A stretch of 64,000 bases of DNA from Symbiodinium sp. CCMP2592 (GCA_905221615.1 CAJNDT010005779.1:1646752-1710751); one strand, 5' to 3'. Positions 52,655-62,514 are shown, counted from the first letter of the stretch. Notes: generated by a model not told the origin, from the sequence alone. Made by a program: numbers and translations.

Positions 52655-52778
52655 TGACGAAGCCACGAAGAAGGAAGCCTGGGGCGTGATGTCGGACTTT
52701 CAGATGTTCGCCGTCGCTGCAGACGAAAACCAGATAAAGGGGCTCTACCAGTCCGGAGGCAAGAAGCTGTGGGGTTCC
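52655..52778 (+). CDS. Laminin-G-like gene: last domain exon
   Basis: Acceptor TACTACAG; frame DEATKKEAWGVMSDFQMFAV and AADENQIKGLYQSG, ending TTCC|GTGTTG. 'G.m.DF.~F..a.de..I..LY' is the usual closing strand and helix of laminin-G_3 domains. No stop is seen, so more exons may follow. The protein is probably carbohydrate- or ligand-binding; the rest of its architecture is unknown. Confidence 0.6.
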
Positions 52779-52789
52779 GTGTTGTTATG

Positions 52790-53900
52790 TTCTTACTTAG
52801 CCAATTGGAGAACTTTAAACTTTTTTGCTTTATGTAGTTGGTCTATCTTACAAAGTCTGAACTTGTTTGGGGCCTGGTTATTGGAGAAGAGAGTGTTGCT
52901 ACCCTGTTTTAAACTGAGGTTGTAATACCGTGTAGACGAGCTGTTTTGGTAGAGCTTGCGGAGGGTGTCGGTAAGGGTCTGAAAAACGCTGATAGGGTTG
53001 AGAGTTTCGAAGCTTGCAAAAATATCATCCTGTAAAATTATTTTTTTTATGAAAACAATATGGAAAAAATATGAAGTGCAAATATGAAAACAATATGGGT
53101 TGAAAATTGGATATGAAAACAATATGAAAACAATATGAAAAAAATATGAAAAAAATATGAAAAAAATATGAAACAAAATATGAAAAAATATGGTCGAAAA
53201 TATGAAAAATGTGATGCGAGTATGCAAATAAGTATGAGAAATACTGTGTAAATACATTTTCAATATGAAAATTATGTAAACACATATTAGAATATTAGAA
53301 AATATCAAAACGTATGAAATCATATCATAAAATGAACAAAAAGCTATGAAACGATTGGAAGGACTGGCTGGAACAAGGTTAAAATAGCGAAAACTTACTG
53401 AAACAAAAGGAAAACATATGGGAAATATGACATATGAAAGTAAGTTGTACAAATTACGACAGGTTGTGGGAATTGTGTCAAAATACGGAAACCTATTTTG
53501 GATTAAATACGTTACATGCTGAAAACAAATGCAACACGAACACCTTTTGAAACAAATTCCCAAATTTGAACAATTGAACAACACTTCAGATTTGCGGGAG
53601 AACAGCGGAACGGAGAGAATGAGAGAAAAAAGAAAAAGGCAAGAACCACACTGTGTGGCTCTTTCTACACATGCGATTTGTCAGGTATACACATATACGT
53701 GCATAGATATGGACGCACAAAAAACCCATATCTATATAACTACAGAAACGTATGTGTGTGTACATAGAATTGAAAAGATACATTATTCATTATTCTTAGG
53801 TAGATACATTATTCATTATTTTTGTTTACACATGTATAGATAAATATACATACACATATAAATACATACGTCTACTTCTCGGCCTTTCCAATCATCAGGC
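52790..53900. repeat. AT-rich island with AATATGAAAA repeats
   Basis: Composition drops to strongly AT-rich. From 53040 to 53300 the motif AATATGAAAAAAATATGAAA repeats many times. A 263-codon minus-strand frame here is rich in Phe and Ile only because of the repeat and is not called a gene. Confidence 0.75.
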
Positions 53901-54254
53901 ATGCAACATTTACCACCGATTTAGCATGTCGCCATTGTTTGTGTGTTTGATTTATCTTCTTTGTATTATGCAGGTAGAGGTATCAGGTTCGAAACGGCAG
54001 AGCACAGCGTCTTGCTCTTGATCCTTCGATGTCGGCCTTGAGTCTGCGCATTTAAGGAGTGTATAGCAAGCTAGATCAATTTCGACCAGTAGTGCATTCT
54101 GAGTGTTTTGCTGTTCTTCCTTCGAAGTGGCTTGGTTGGAAATTGTCGGGATCCGCTGTGCTTTTCTGTTCACTTTCGCATGCGCCTCGCTGAGCAGCGG
54201 GTCAAATCACAACGACACGGTAGGGCACCAAGACAGCTTATAGAGGGACCCTGC

Positions 54255-54620
54255 AGATGCAGCATAGCAGCATAGCAGCATAGCGGCATAGCGGCATTGC
54301 GCATGGCATGGCATACCCTTGAAAAGCCGACTGACGGACTTATTCACATCCCTGGTAGTACCCATACCCGCATCAGGTCTCCAAGGTAGCTGCAGCCATG
54401 GACATCCAGAGGCGAGCTGGAGCTGCAGGACCGTCGTCGCGCAGATCCAGTTCGTTTGGTTTTCAGCATGATCGTGAGTGATTTTTCGGATTGCCGCAGT
54501 GCTTTTGGATCACGAAGTTTGCTGTGGCACTTTTGAAGTCCTCGGGCAGCATAGCAGCATACATGACGGCATAGCAGCAGAGCGGCATAGCAGCATAGTG
54601 GCAAGCACATTCCAGAATCA
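54255..54620 (+). repeat. Clustered GCAGCATA / GCGGCATA short repeats
   Basis: Runs of the 8-9-mer (AGCAGCATAGCAGCATAGCG) at 54258-54305 and again at 54546-54602, upstream of the Lys/Met gene. GATAGGGCC/GATAGGGCT repeats follow at 54649-54690. Confidence 0.8.
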
Positions 54621-54707
54621 GGTTCCCAAGGCTTGTAGCCTCTGGTCGATAGGGCCGATAGGGCCTATCCGATAGGGCTCCGATAGAGCAAAGTAGGTAA
54701 GGGAAGC

Positions 54708-55172
54708 ATGACCGAAATGAATGTGGAGATCGTCCGCGATGGGCTTGTGCAGTGCGAGACATCGGTGAAGTTGCCCCTCGACATTGTGCAGATCGTGGCA
54801 CAGGAAGAGCGCGAGGGCTTCAGATGGCTGAACACATACCTTGTGTTCACGTCACAGCCCTATGAGCAGCCGAAGCTCGAGGACATAGTCAAAGGCCACG
54901 CGAAAAAGGTTCCCAAGCCTATGAAGGCCATGGCTAAGACAAAGGCGATGAAGTCGATGAAGGCCATGAGCAAGCGTGGCAACCATGGCAAGCCTGGGCC
55001 AAAGCCAAAGGCGATGAAGTCGATGAAGGCCATGAGCAAGCGTGGCAACCATGGCAAGCCTGGGCCAAAGGCGATGAAGTCGATGAAGGCCATGAGCAAC
55101 AAGTGTGGCAACCATGGCAAGCCTGGGCCAAAGGCGATGAAGTCGATGAAGGCCATGAAGACGATGAAGTGA
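54708..55172 (+). CDS. Lys/Met-rich repeat protein
   Basis: 154 codons from ATG. Residues 1-70 are a compact acidic region (MTEMNVEIVRDGLVQCETSV ... REGFRWLNTYLVFTSQPYEQ). Residues 72-154 are about four repeats of MKSMKAMSKRGNHGKPGPK, strongly basic. Such Met/Lys/Ala-rich tails occur in many dinoflagellate nuclear proteins, so nucleic-acid or chromatin binding is plausible but unproven. The apparent stop lies within ATGAA|GTGAGTAC, a consensus splice donor, so the true end may be spliced. It is the first gene of the coding-dense right part of the window. Confidence 0.6.
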   Translation: MTEMNVEIVRDGLVQCETSVKLPLDIVQIVAQEEREGFRWLNTYLVFTSQPYEQPKLEDIVKGHAKKVPKPMKAMAKTKAMKSMKAMSKRGNHGKPGPKPKAMKSMKAMSKRGNHGKPGPKAMKSMKAMSNKCGNHGKPGPKAMKSMKAMKTMK

Positions 55173-55296
55173 GTACCTATCGGACCTATCGGCGTATGAG
55201 CCATTGGCTATGGCTATGGGCGGCTTTTTTAACCTGGGCCAAAGCTGATGAAGTCGATGAAGGCCATGGGGCCATGAAGACGATGAAGTGAGTACT
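54943..55296 (+). repeat. Tandem coding repeat, about 60-75 bp units
   Basis: Units built on GCGATGAAGTCGATGAAGG followed by CCATGAGCAAGCGTGGCAAC repeat four times in the Lys/Met protein. A further copy of the final segment, including GATGAAGTGAGTAC, recurs downstream at about 55235-55296. Confidence 0.85.
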
Positions 55297-55766
55297 CCCA
55301 ATCGGCCAGCGGCCATCGTTGGCTATCATCAGCTGTAGCCGTAGCCCTTACGACAAGCTGGGCGACCTCTGTTGTGCTGCAAAATCACTGAAAGAGAGCT
55401 TCGTGGTTATCCCGATCCCAACCTCAGCCCAATTGTCCCGACATTAGGTTTCAGGGCACCCAAACCCCTTCGGCCCCGAGTGTAGGACCGTGGGAGTGCT
55501 TTTGCCCGCATCGCATGCTGCACGCAGGGTTGCATGCTTGCTGCTTGTTCTTCTTCGGCGCTTTGTTTCTAGTTTCTACTTAGTTTGTTCTTCCTGGTGC
55601 ATTCATTGTCTGACTTTGCCTTTGCAGGACCTTTTGGCGTTGGAGTTGACACATGCTGGAACCTCAGTTTGAGCAAGGGTGCGGTTTGGGGTTTTACAGT
55701 TTCGGTGTAGATCGGAGTGCAGTGGTTGTGCATTGGAGCCGTTTCATTTTTGCACTCATGTCGTTT

Positions 55767-56540
55767 GGTCCCGATCCTCGGCCGAGGTAATACCTGTCCT
55801 GTGCTCTGGCGGTGGCGGCAGGGATCCTCAGAAGGGTTTCGGTTGGGGGTTTTCGGATTTGAATTTGGTGTTTTTTGGTCTGTGAGTGAGGGCCTGCTTC
55901 TGCTTCCCGTCCCCGATCGTAATCTAGACCCACCCGTCCGAGAGCACCGGCCCTGCGGTCTGGCTCCAGGTCATCGACTCGGCTGCAGCGGCGACTTCGC
56001 GGATGCAGAGATGCCTGGCGCTCGGAGTTTGTGTTTTGCATTGATCGTGGTGGTGCTGTTGGATTCTGTTGGATATCGACCTTCATTGGATCACGGCTAA
56101 GTTTTGCTAATCCATCTGGTCAGCTCCCGCAAAACTGGTTTTTCTCACCTGCCGGTCCCGAGCCTCGTCCGAGGTATGCCTGTGCTGTGGCGGCGGCGAT
56201 CCTCAGAAGGGTTTCGATTGGGGGTTTTCGGACTTGGATTTGGGGTTTTTCTGTGGCTTTGGGGTTGTTGTGTCTGTGAGTGTGAGGGCCTGCTTCTGCT
56301 TCCCGTCCCCACTCGCAATCTAGACTCCAGACCCACGAGCCCCAGCCCCCTAGTCTGGCTCCAGGTGCCATCGACTCGGCTGCAGCTTCGACTTGAATGT
56401 GAGTGCGGACGCAGAGAGGCCTGGCTTTTGGAGTTTGTCGTGGTGGTGCTGACATATCGGATCACGGCTAAATGCGGGTAAATTTTGCTATTCCGTCTGG
56501 TCAGCTCCTGCAGAAGCGAGTTTTCTTACCTGCCAGGAGG
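55767..56540 (+). repeat. 387-bp tandem duplication
   Basis: A unit starting GGTCCCGATCCTCGGCCGAG at 55767 recurs diverged at 56154 (GGTCCCGAGCCTCGTCCGAG). Shared blocks include GATCCTCAGAAGGGTTTCG, GGCCTGCTTCTGCTTCCCGT and GGTCAGCTCC. Small indels break any common frame, so it is probably not coding. Function unknown. Confidence 0.8.
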
Positions 56541-57493
56541 TCGTTTCCTCATCATTGCCGGTTGCCCGAACCTTGGACTTCAGCTGTCGCGAGCCGCTAA
56601 GGCTAGCGGCTAAGGCTAAGGTAGTGTTGGCTAGCCGGCTAGCACTGGTTCCTTTGGTGCTCGATTTCCTGACCTCTCCTATCCCGAGGTCAAGCGGCGA
56701 GCTCTGGTGGCAGAAAGCATCGAGGTGGGCCACATGGTGTTGGTTTTATGCTTGGAGAACAGACCACCCTCCGCATCACAGGCCGTGGGGATGGCTGATC
56801 GACGAATGCGCTGACAGTGAGGTTGGCTTCCTGAGAGACGAGCAGCCTGCAGGACAAGCATTCCTCCACCTCAATCATGGTAAGATGAATGAACCGAAAA
56901 CCACAGAACTCGCAGTCTGGAATCTAGGTTCTCATGTCTCGTGTTGGCCAAGAGATCCGATGCCTCGCCCTGACTCTGGCTGACTCTAGCTCTTCGCGAC
57001 ATCATGCTCACGTGTGGCCTTGGAGTGTAGGAAATCTCTGGAGACATCCACGCGAAAAGTGTTGCGGTTGGGGGGATTCGTGGCTTTGGTGCCCGGGTCT
57101 TCACGGCCCAAAGTGAGAGCATGACTTCGCACAGCAGACAAAACACAACGGCTGACATCCTGCGAGATACTGAGATAATGCAGCTGATGGCTAACAACTC
57201 TCAATCACCTGTGCCGGTATTGTTACCCAGTATCAGAATTAAAGGCTGCACCCGTCGCTGCCCAGCTTTGTTTGGTTTGCAGCTCGGAGGACCTCATGAA
57301 GCCCGGGATTGATTTCGTGTACGAGATGCACATTTGTGATCATTGCTCTGTGTAGTCATGTCTAGGACCTAGGAGTCTAGCCAGTGTTCAGTGTGCTCAT
57401 GTGTTGTAGTTATCACAAAGTTGCCTTGCTGCTGTTGTGTCCTCCAGACTTTGGTGGCGCCGTCGTGTTGTCTCTGATACTGAGCCTAAGCAG
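56541..57493 (+). other. Region upstream of the methyltransferase with possible exons
   Basis: A frame ending CAATCATG|GTAAGA (56879, consensus donor) contains EVGFLRDEQPAGQAFLHLNH and may be an exon. Near 57121-57210 another frame reads TADILRDTEIMQLMANNSQ. CTAGGACCTAGGAGTCTAG at about 57362-57380 is a short repeat shared with 59.1 and 63.8 kb. Nothing here is recognised. Confidence 0.35.
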
Positions 57494-57495
57494 TG

Positions 57496-57783
57496 ATGAC
57501 GACTCCAGGGACACCTGATGCCATGGATTGGCTGGGAAGCTGGGCAGCGGTAGCCGATGAGATTGTGCTCAGTCAAGCTTCCTCAGATGATATGGTGAGC
57601 CATCTAGGAGATGATGCCAATCCAGTGTGTGAGGAAGAGTCAGAGAGGTCTCCACCGGTTTGGTGGGCACGGCTGCTTTTTGAGATCACAGCCGAACTCC
57701 GGCTGCAAGTGCCGCAACCGAAAGAGGCTGTGACTTGCCTTTCAGCATGCAGTGGCGCTCTGCCTGAAGCTACGGTCTTCAAG
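57496..57783 (+). CDS. Cytosine-5 DNA methyltransferase, exon with motif I
   Basis: From an ATG after CCTAAGCAG. It ends with TCLSACSGALPEATVFK, which fits motif I (the AdoMet-binding 'l..CSG.G' loop) of C5-methyltransferases. Reading on reaches a stop soon, whereas splicing at AAG|GACTGG to CAG|GAG (57934) gives ATVFK-ELGIPFGISSASE, the natural continuation. That would be a GA-AG intron of 150 bp, a donor class reported in dinoflagellates. Upstream residues are acidic and unassigned, and this may not be the first exon. Confidence 0.6.
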
Positions 57784-57933
57784 GACTGGTCACACGGCAC
57801 TATGTATTGACTATTGAACCACATAATACTGTAACCGTGTTGCAAGTCAGTCGTGATTGCGTTGCTGATGATTTGAGGCTTTGTGGCAGATTGCGTTTGT
57901 GGAGCTTTCGGAAAATGTGCGCGTGGTGTGCAG

Positions 57934-58334
57934 GAGCTGGGAATTCCGTTTGGGATCTCGAGCGCATCCGAGCCAGTGGGGGCCTACAGGAGTTTCATCC
58001 TTGCGAACCATGCCAGCAGTGTCGAGCATCTTCATTCCTGCATGTCCGATCAAAGATGTGGCCTGCCGTGCACCCTCCATCCGGAGGGTGAGGGATGTCC
58101 TGTGCCAAGCTCCCCCACCTTCTGTTGCATGGGCACACCCTGTGATCCCTTCTCGAAGCAAAGGCCTAAACGCTATGTTAATGGCTCGGTCAAGGAACAT
58201 GAGGACTACAGGGTGACATTCAATGAAGCTTATGACTTCTTGCAGCGGTTTGAACCGGTTCTTGCTGTCATGGAGCAAGTCGAGGGCTTCGACACGGTAT
58301 ACAGCACTTCAGTGACCGAGACTCCGAAGCAGAG
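57934..58334 (+). CDS. Cytosine-5 DNA methyltransferase, catalytic exon
   Basis: Begins after GTGTGCAG. Motif IV reads GTPCDPFSKQRPKRY, with the catalytic cysteine codon at 58141-58143, followed by GSVKEHEDYRVTFNEAYDFL. Motif VI reads VLAVMEQVEGF, with Glu codon 58273-58275 (Gln replaces the Asn of ENV). Between motif II (ISSASE) and IV the HLHSCMSDQ block fits other dinoflagellate-type enzymes. The frame stays open to a TAG at about 58437, but ACGCCG-like coding character ends near TETPKQ, where a GC donor (CAGAG|GCTCG) is available. It would methylate cytosine C5 in DNA. Target-recognition exons are only partly seen. Confidence 0.72.
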
Positions 58335-58546
58335 GCTCGTTGCACTTTGGGTTTGTTGGGCTGAAACGTCGGCTGCTGAGGCCAAGGTCCTAGGTTGCGA
58401 AGGTCTCAATCTTTGTTTGTGTAGTGGAGCCAGGTAGTGCGCTTCAGCATGCAACAATTTCAACCCCCATCAAAGCGTAGCCGGACCTAGCAGCTAGCAG
58501 CTAGCACCAGCACGTATCACTTTGCTCGCTGCCACGCTGACATCCT

Positions 58547-58669
58547 GGAGGTTCTGTCTCGGCTTGCAAACCTTGCACTTCCGGCATGGGGGCTACTACA
58601 TCATCACCGTCAAGACGAATGCGAAGCTTTGGCTCACCATCAACCGGGAGAGGCACGCCCACATGCGCA
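58547..58669 (+). CDS. Methyltransferase, possible motif VIII exon
   Basis: The frame reads GLQTLHFRHGGYYIITVKTN and AKLWLTINRERHAHM, ending CGCA|GTAATA. The 'W...~R.R' pattern fits motif VIII and neighbouring residues of C5-methyltransferases. The acceptor is uncertain (AG|GTTCTG or earlier), so the start is approximate. Confidence 0.45.
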
Positions 58670-58953
58670 GTAATAACAGTAGTATCTAAATGTGACTAAT
58701 ATGGAGTTTAGTATAGAAATCGTCAGTGAGCCGTGGGCAAGTGCGTCCGTTTTTACTACTCATTCGGAGAATGGTCAGTGCAGCATGAAGTTGCTGTGCT
58801 ATGTTGGTCGATTGCTTGCGGCGAGGTCGGCTAGGTATTTCATCCGAATGACTTGCAACAGCTAGCACCGGGTCTGAAGCCAGGAGATTCTATAGGAACA
58901 AAAGCCATAGTCATAGTCAGGGTAATGGGTCGGCTTCACTGTGCTTCTTCCAG

Positions 58954-59020
58954 GGCTTTGACTAAGTTTCCGGATTGTCCGGGTCAAGCTTCTCGAACGA
59001 TGCTGCTTGGCTTGGACTGC
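58954..59020 (+). CDS. Small exon candidate
   Basis: Acceptor TTCTTCCAG|G; frame ALTKFPDCPGQASRTMLLGL, ending near GACTGCAG. It could be a late methyltransferase exon or a 5' exon of the following gene. Confidence 0.3.
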
Positions 59021-59340
59021 AGGGGCTTGGCTCGGATTCTAGAGAGGAGCCTCACATGACAGCCACAGCCGCATCAAACATTCTCTTCGTGCATAAACTT
59101 GAGGCCCTTGACCTTGGGTCTATCAGTCTAGGACTCTAGGAGTCTAGCAGGGTGAGAATGCAATGCTATGTCACATATGCTTTGTCAATGGCCCAGACCC
59201 TTGCTAAGGCTAAGGTATGTCAGAAATTTGATTTCAGCCGCTTTTGCGGTCTGCAGATGGGATCTTCGCAGGGCCAGCCGAAGTCTCGCTGGAACTGTCG
59301 ATGAGCTGTTCGAGATTGAGTTGCTGTCATTTTTGTACCA

Positions 59341-62300
59341 ATGGAGTCATGGATATCGGTTGCTAAAGAACTTGTTGGTGCCGATGCAGAACCGTCACAA
59401 TCTGGAGGGTCAGAGCCATCACAGCCTGTGCTGCCAGCCAAAGGGCGCGGGAGGCCACCAGGAACCTTTGGCTCAGGTTTGTTGAGAAGAGCGGTTGCTG
59501 CTGCCAAAGAGAATGCCCTGTCAGCAGGGTCGGGACAGCAGAGGTGTGGCAATGCTGGGTCTGACATGGGCTGTTCCTCAGCTGATGTTGGCCATCAAAG
59601 CCTTCTTTTGAGCTCCAGATTGTATCCACCGACTCCGCTGCAAGACCTCATCATGCGGCAGGCAGTTGCTCAAAAGGAGCGTCTTGTGCAGCCCGACACC
59701 GTCAACCCTGTGGAGGCATTGCTTTTCCAGGGCCGGCGGTGCATCATGTCAGCAGCAGCTAGTCAACATCATGATGCGAACGATCTGAAGAGAACAGCTT
59801 CGGCTGTGGCAGAAGCAGCTTCAAGGCTATGGCAAGGATTGCTTGAGCATCTTGAACGGTTGCAGAAACAAGGCTGGAAGACAATCTTTTTTTCAATCAA
59901 AAGACGCTACGACGAGACACCCCTTGGAGTGCGAGTTTTAGAATCAGACTCCCAAGATTTCTCGAGCACGACCAATAACCCGGCCAAAGGAAGCCACAAG
60001 CGTGTAGGCAAAATCATGCAGTCAGAGATGCATGTGTCTGCATTGCTGCAGCATCCAGGCCCGGTGCCAGACACTGACAATAGATCTGCTGCCGGTGGTA
60101 TTGGCTCCGGACAGTTCCTGCAAATCGTGGGCAAAGTTCCGTGTTGGCTCCAATGTTTGAAGTCTACAACAGCTCCCCACATTGCGAAATCGCAGCAGCA
60201 GCTGTTGGCCAGTCTGAGGAATTTGAGGCCCATTGCAAACTTGTTCAAGATGAAACATTCTTTCGTAACATCTGACAGGTACACTGGTAACCTTGCGGCC
60301 GAAAGGCACTTGCAGTCCTTGGATCCAACATGGGGCCTGACTCATGTGTTTTGCCATGTGCATCAGTTGGCCAGCTGTGAGAAAGCACTAAGTGACTTGG
60401 TCGCAGGTCACCTTGGTGGTCTCGTGAGTTTGGGCATGTGTTCCCGACATGCAGGGGCCTTGAAGGATCTTCGAAAGGCTTTGATGGCAGTCTTTCGAGA
60501 GGACTTGTGTGTGAGGATTGGGCCTCCGCAAGGAGAAACATATCGCAAGGCCATCCACGACCTCTTCCTTCCACTTCACGATGACACTTGCACCGCTGCT
60601 GAGCGTGATGAGCAGAGCAAGAAGCATCAGGTTGCGTGGTTGACGCGGAGTCGCCGCCGACAGATCATCAATCATTTTTTGAATGGTGATCTCCAGTCCT
60701 CTCAAATCGTTCACTACGTGGACAGGCCGAGAGACAGAGCAACAGTCCTGCTCGAGATCGAAGAGCTTCTCGTCCCGGCAATGTTGCCCTCGCCCTGCCC
60801 GGTCTTGAACCGGTCCAAGTGGCTTGGGGCAGAGGCTGCATTCAGCTGGGCCGGTGTGCTTCTCAGTCATCACGACTTGCTGCCACGCATGATTCGCAAG
60901 TGGCGTCACATCTCAGACTCTGCAGTCTCAGACATGGCAGCCGAAGCGAGCGTGGCAGCAGGCATGGTGACTGGTCTTCAATGGGATGATTCCTGGGTTC
61001 GACTTGCTGGCCAAGAAGCTTCAAGGCACACCGGTCCTGCCGACTGTGGAGCAAGGCCACAACCCGAACACGAGCAAGATCAGGACGAAGAGTTCATGGC
61101 TCCGGTGGCCCGTGATCCGCTCACGGGAGATGTCGACTGGCAAGAGCACAACAAGGCGACGATTGGCAAAGCATGCGCCTGGACAGCGACCTCTCCAGCA
61201 CATGTGTTTATCATCGCTAATGTGGTGTGGACCCCTGTCCTCAAGCTGATGCAAGAAACTCTTTTTTTGGGGAGTGAAAGTTGGGACAGAAAGCAACAGG
61301 TTGCTCTCGCAGACGGCCGAGAACGCTGTTTTCGGGTAGTGGAGCTCTTCCATGGCACGAGTTTGAACAAGTTTTGGGATGCCTTGGAGGACTTGTTCCA
61401 GAACGGCTCCCCAGCTGTTCCGGTTGGTGCTTGGAGCGAATCCATGCGGTGCCTCATGTTCCGACTTCTCAGCAGGGCAGGCGCTGCGGTGTCCCAGATT
61501 TTTGCAGCGCAACACAAGATGTCACCCTTCGTGCTCTTCGGTGCTCTGGCTGGCAAGTTGCAGGAGCTCAAATCTCTGCCTGTCTGCATGCGAGATGAGC
61601 TGACTAGCTTGATTCTGGAGAAGTTCCCGGAGGACGAGGACCTCTTGGGGAATGAGTGCCAGAATGTCCTGGCAGCGGCAGCTTCGCAGATTGACTCGGA
61701 CATCGTCGGGTTGGAAGTCAGACATGCGTCGGTCAGACGGCTGAGCATGCTGCGATCCTGCCAGACGTGGACCATGGACTTGGAATCTCTGGGTGCCGAA
61801 TGGCTGTTGAGACAGCAGGTTATTCTGAGGGAGCCGAAGACTCAGAAGATCATGGTGCCATCGAAGAAGAGAAAGAAGGAGAAGAAGAAAAAAGTTTCCA
61901 AAGGTGGCCCATGGCGAGCTTATCTGCATCTGCACTGCAGGGGACAAAAGCTGGACACGGCAAAGATCAAGGAGGCTTCTGCTCAGTACCGACGAATCAA
62001 AGCCGCCGGTGGAGCTCCGTGGGATGAGCTTGTGAATTTGGGCTTGGTGATGCTCCTTGCTGGCCGTGCTGGCAAGAAGGCATTCAAACGAAAACCTTCG
62101 CTCAGGAGACCACTGTTTCGATTTCGCCAGTTCCAGCAGTCTGCTGAAGTGAAACGCTTGAAGGAACGGTTGGCCGAGCTGAATGCTGGAAGCAGGGCTA
62201 CTACACAGTTGTGTAAGCAAGAGACTGCAAATCAGGAGCAACTTTTGAGTTCGTCGTCAGCTGCAGCTGAGCAGAAACTTGTGATGAGCACCCCAGATCT

Positions 62301-62514
62301 TTCCAGAGAATCAATTTCCAGATCTGTGGTTGGGGGGGTTGCAGCGGCTAGGCACTTCGTGAGTGCCACTGGGACCCCGACAGATGCCAACAACGCTTTT
62401 TCTTGCTTCCCTGGCAGTCACCGTGTTCCTCCGGCTATGCAGTTTCTCGTGCCAGCGGATGTTGTTGCGCGTGTGACTCGGCTTTGCATTCAATCAAATC
62501 GCTCTGCTGAGTAG
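59341..62514 (+). CDS. Large transposase-like protein with AT-hook and HMG-like tail
   Basis: 1,057 codons, uninterrupted, from the first ATG after an in-frame TGA. An AT-hook-like KGRGRPPG lies at 34-41. At 305-345 FVTSDRYTGNLAAERHL...THVFCHVHQL recalls the DDE-transposase layout of hAT or MULE type, an Asp (D312) with Asn (N317) followed by C-x2-H. A basic nuclear signal KKRKKEKKKK sits at 842-851, followed by GGPWRAYLHL...AQYRRIKAAG (855-905), an HMG-box-like helix pattern I associate with dinoflagellate mobile-element proteins. Residues 925-950 are coiled-coil-like. The single long exon contrasts with the split genes to the left and suits a mobile-element ORF. The transposase assignment is inference from spacing; the remaining acidic catalytic residues are not confirmed. 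Confidence 0.6.
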   Translation: MESWISVAKELVGADAEPSQSGGSEPSQPVLPAKGRGRPPGTFGSGLLRRAVAAAKENALSAGSGQQRCGNAGSDMGCSSADVGHQSLLLSSRLYPPTPLQDLIMRQAVAQKERLVQPDTVNPVEALLFQGRRCIMSAAASQHHDANDLKRTASAVAEAASRLWQGLLEHLERLQKQGWKTIFFSIKRRYDETPLGVRVLESDSQDFSSTTNNPAKGSHKRVGKIMQSEMHVSALLQHPGPVPDTDNRSAAGGIGSGQFLQIVGKVPCWLQCLKSTTAPHIAKSQQQLLASLRNLRPIANLFKMKHSFVTSDRYTGNLAAERHLQSLDPTWGLTHVFCHVHQLASCEKALSDLVAGHLGGLVSLGMCSRHAGALKDLRKALMAVFREDLCVRIGPPQGETYRKAIHDLFLPLHDDTCTAAERDEQSKKHQVAWLTRSRRRQIINHFLNGDLQSSQIVHYVDRPRDRATVLLEIEELLVPAMLPSPCPVLNRSKWLGAEAAFSWAGVLLSHHDLLPRMIRKWRHISDSAVSDMAAEASVAAGMVTGLQWDDSWVRLAGQEASRHTGPADCGARPQPEHEQDQDEEFMAPVARDPLTGDVDWQEHNKATIGKACAWTATSPAHVFIIANVVWTPVLKLMQETLFLGSESWDRKQQVALADGRERCFRVVELFHGTSLNKFWDALEDLFQNGSPAVPVGAWSESMRCLMFRLLSRAGAAVSQIFAAQHKMSPFVLFGALAGKLQELKSLPVCMRDELTSLILEKFPEDEDLLGNECQNVLAAAASQIDSDIVGLEVRHASVRRLSMLRSCQTWTMDLESLGAEWLLRQQVILREPKTQKIMVPSKKRKKEKKKKVSKGGPWRAYLHLHCRGQKLDTAKIKEASAQYRRIKAAGGAPWDELVNLGLVMLLAGRAGKKAFKRKPSLRRPLFRFRQFQQSAEVKRLKERLAELNAGSRATTQLCKQETANQEQLLSSSSAAAEQKLVMSTPDLSRESISRSVVGGVAAARHFVSATGTPTDANNAFSCFPGSHRVPPAMQFLVPADVVARVTRLCIQSNRSAE

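Noticed and set aside
52793..53584. 263-codon minus-strand frame
   Set aside because: Its Phe/Ile/His-rich translation arises from AATATGAAAA repeats; no motif, and composition is that of repeat DNA.
54852..55316. Minus-strand His/Leu/Arg repeat frames
   Set aside because: Antisense of the Lys/Met repeat gene; the repeat keeps all frames open.
55679..56481. Several 100-130-codon frames on both strands
   Set aside because: They fall on the 387-bp tandem duplication, whose copies differ by frame-breaking indels; no conserved frame.
60388..62241. Long minus-strand frames (60388-60909, 61522-62241)
   Set aside because: Antisense shadows of the 1,057-codon plus-strand gene; no independent domain signs.
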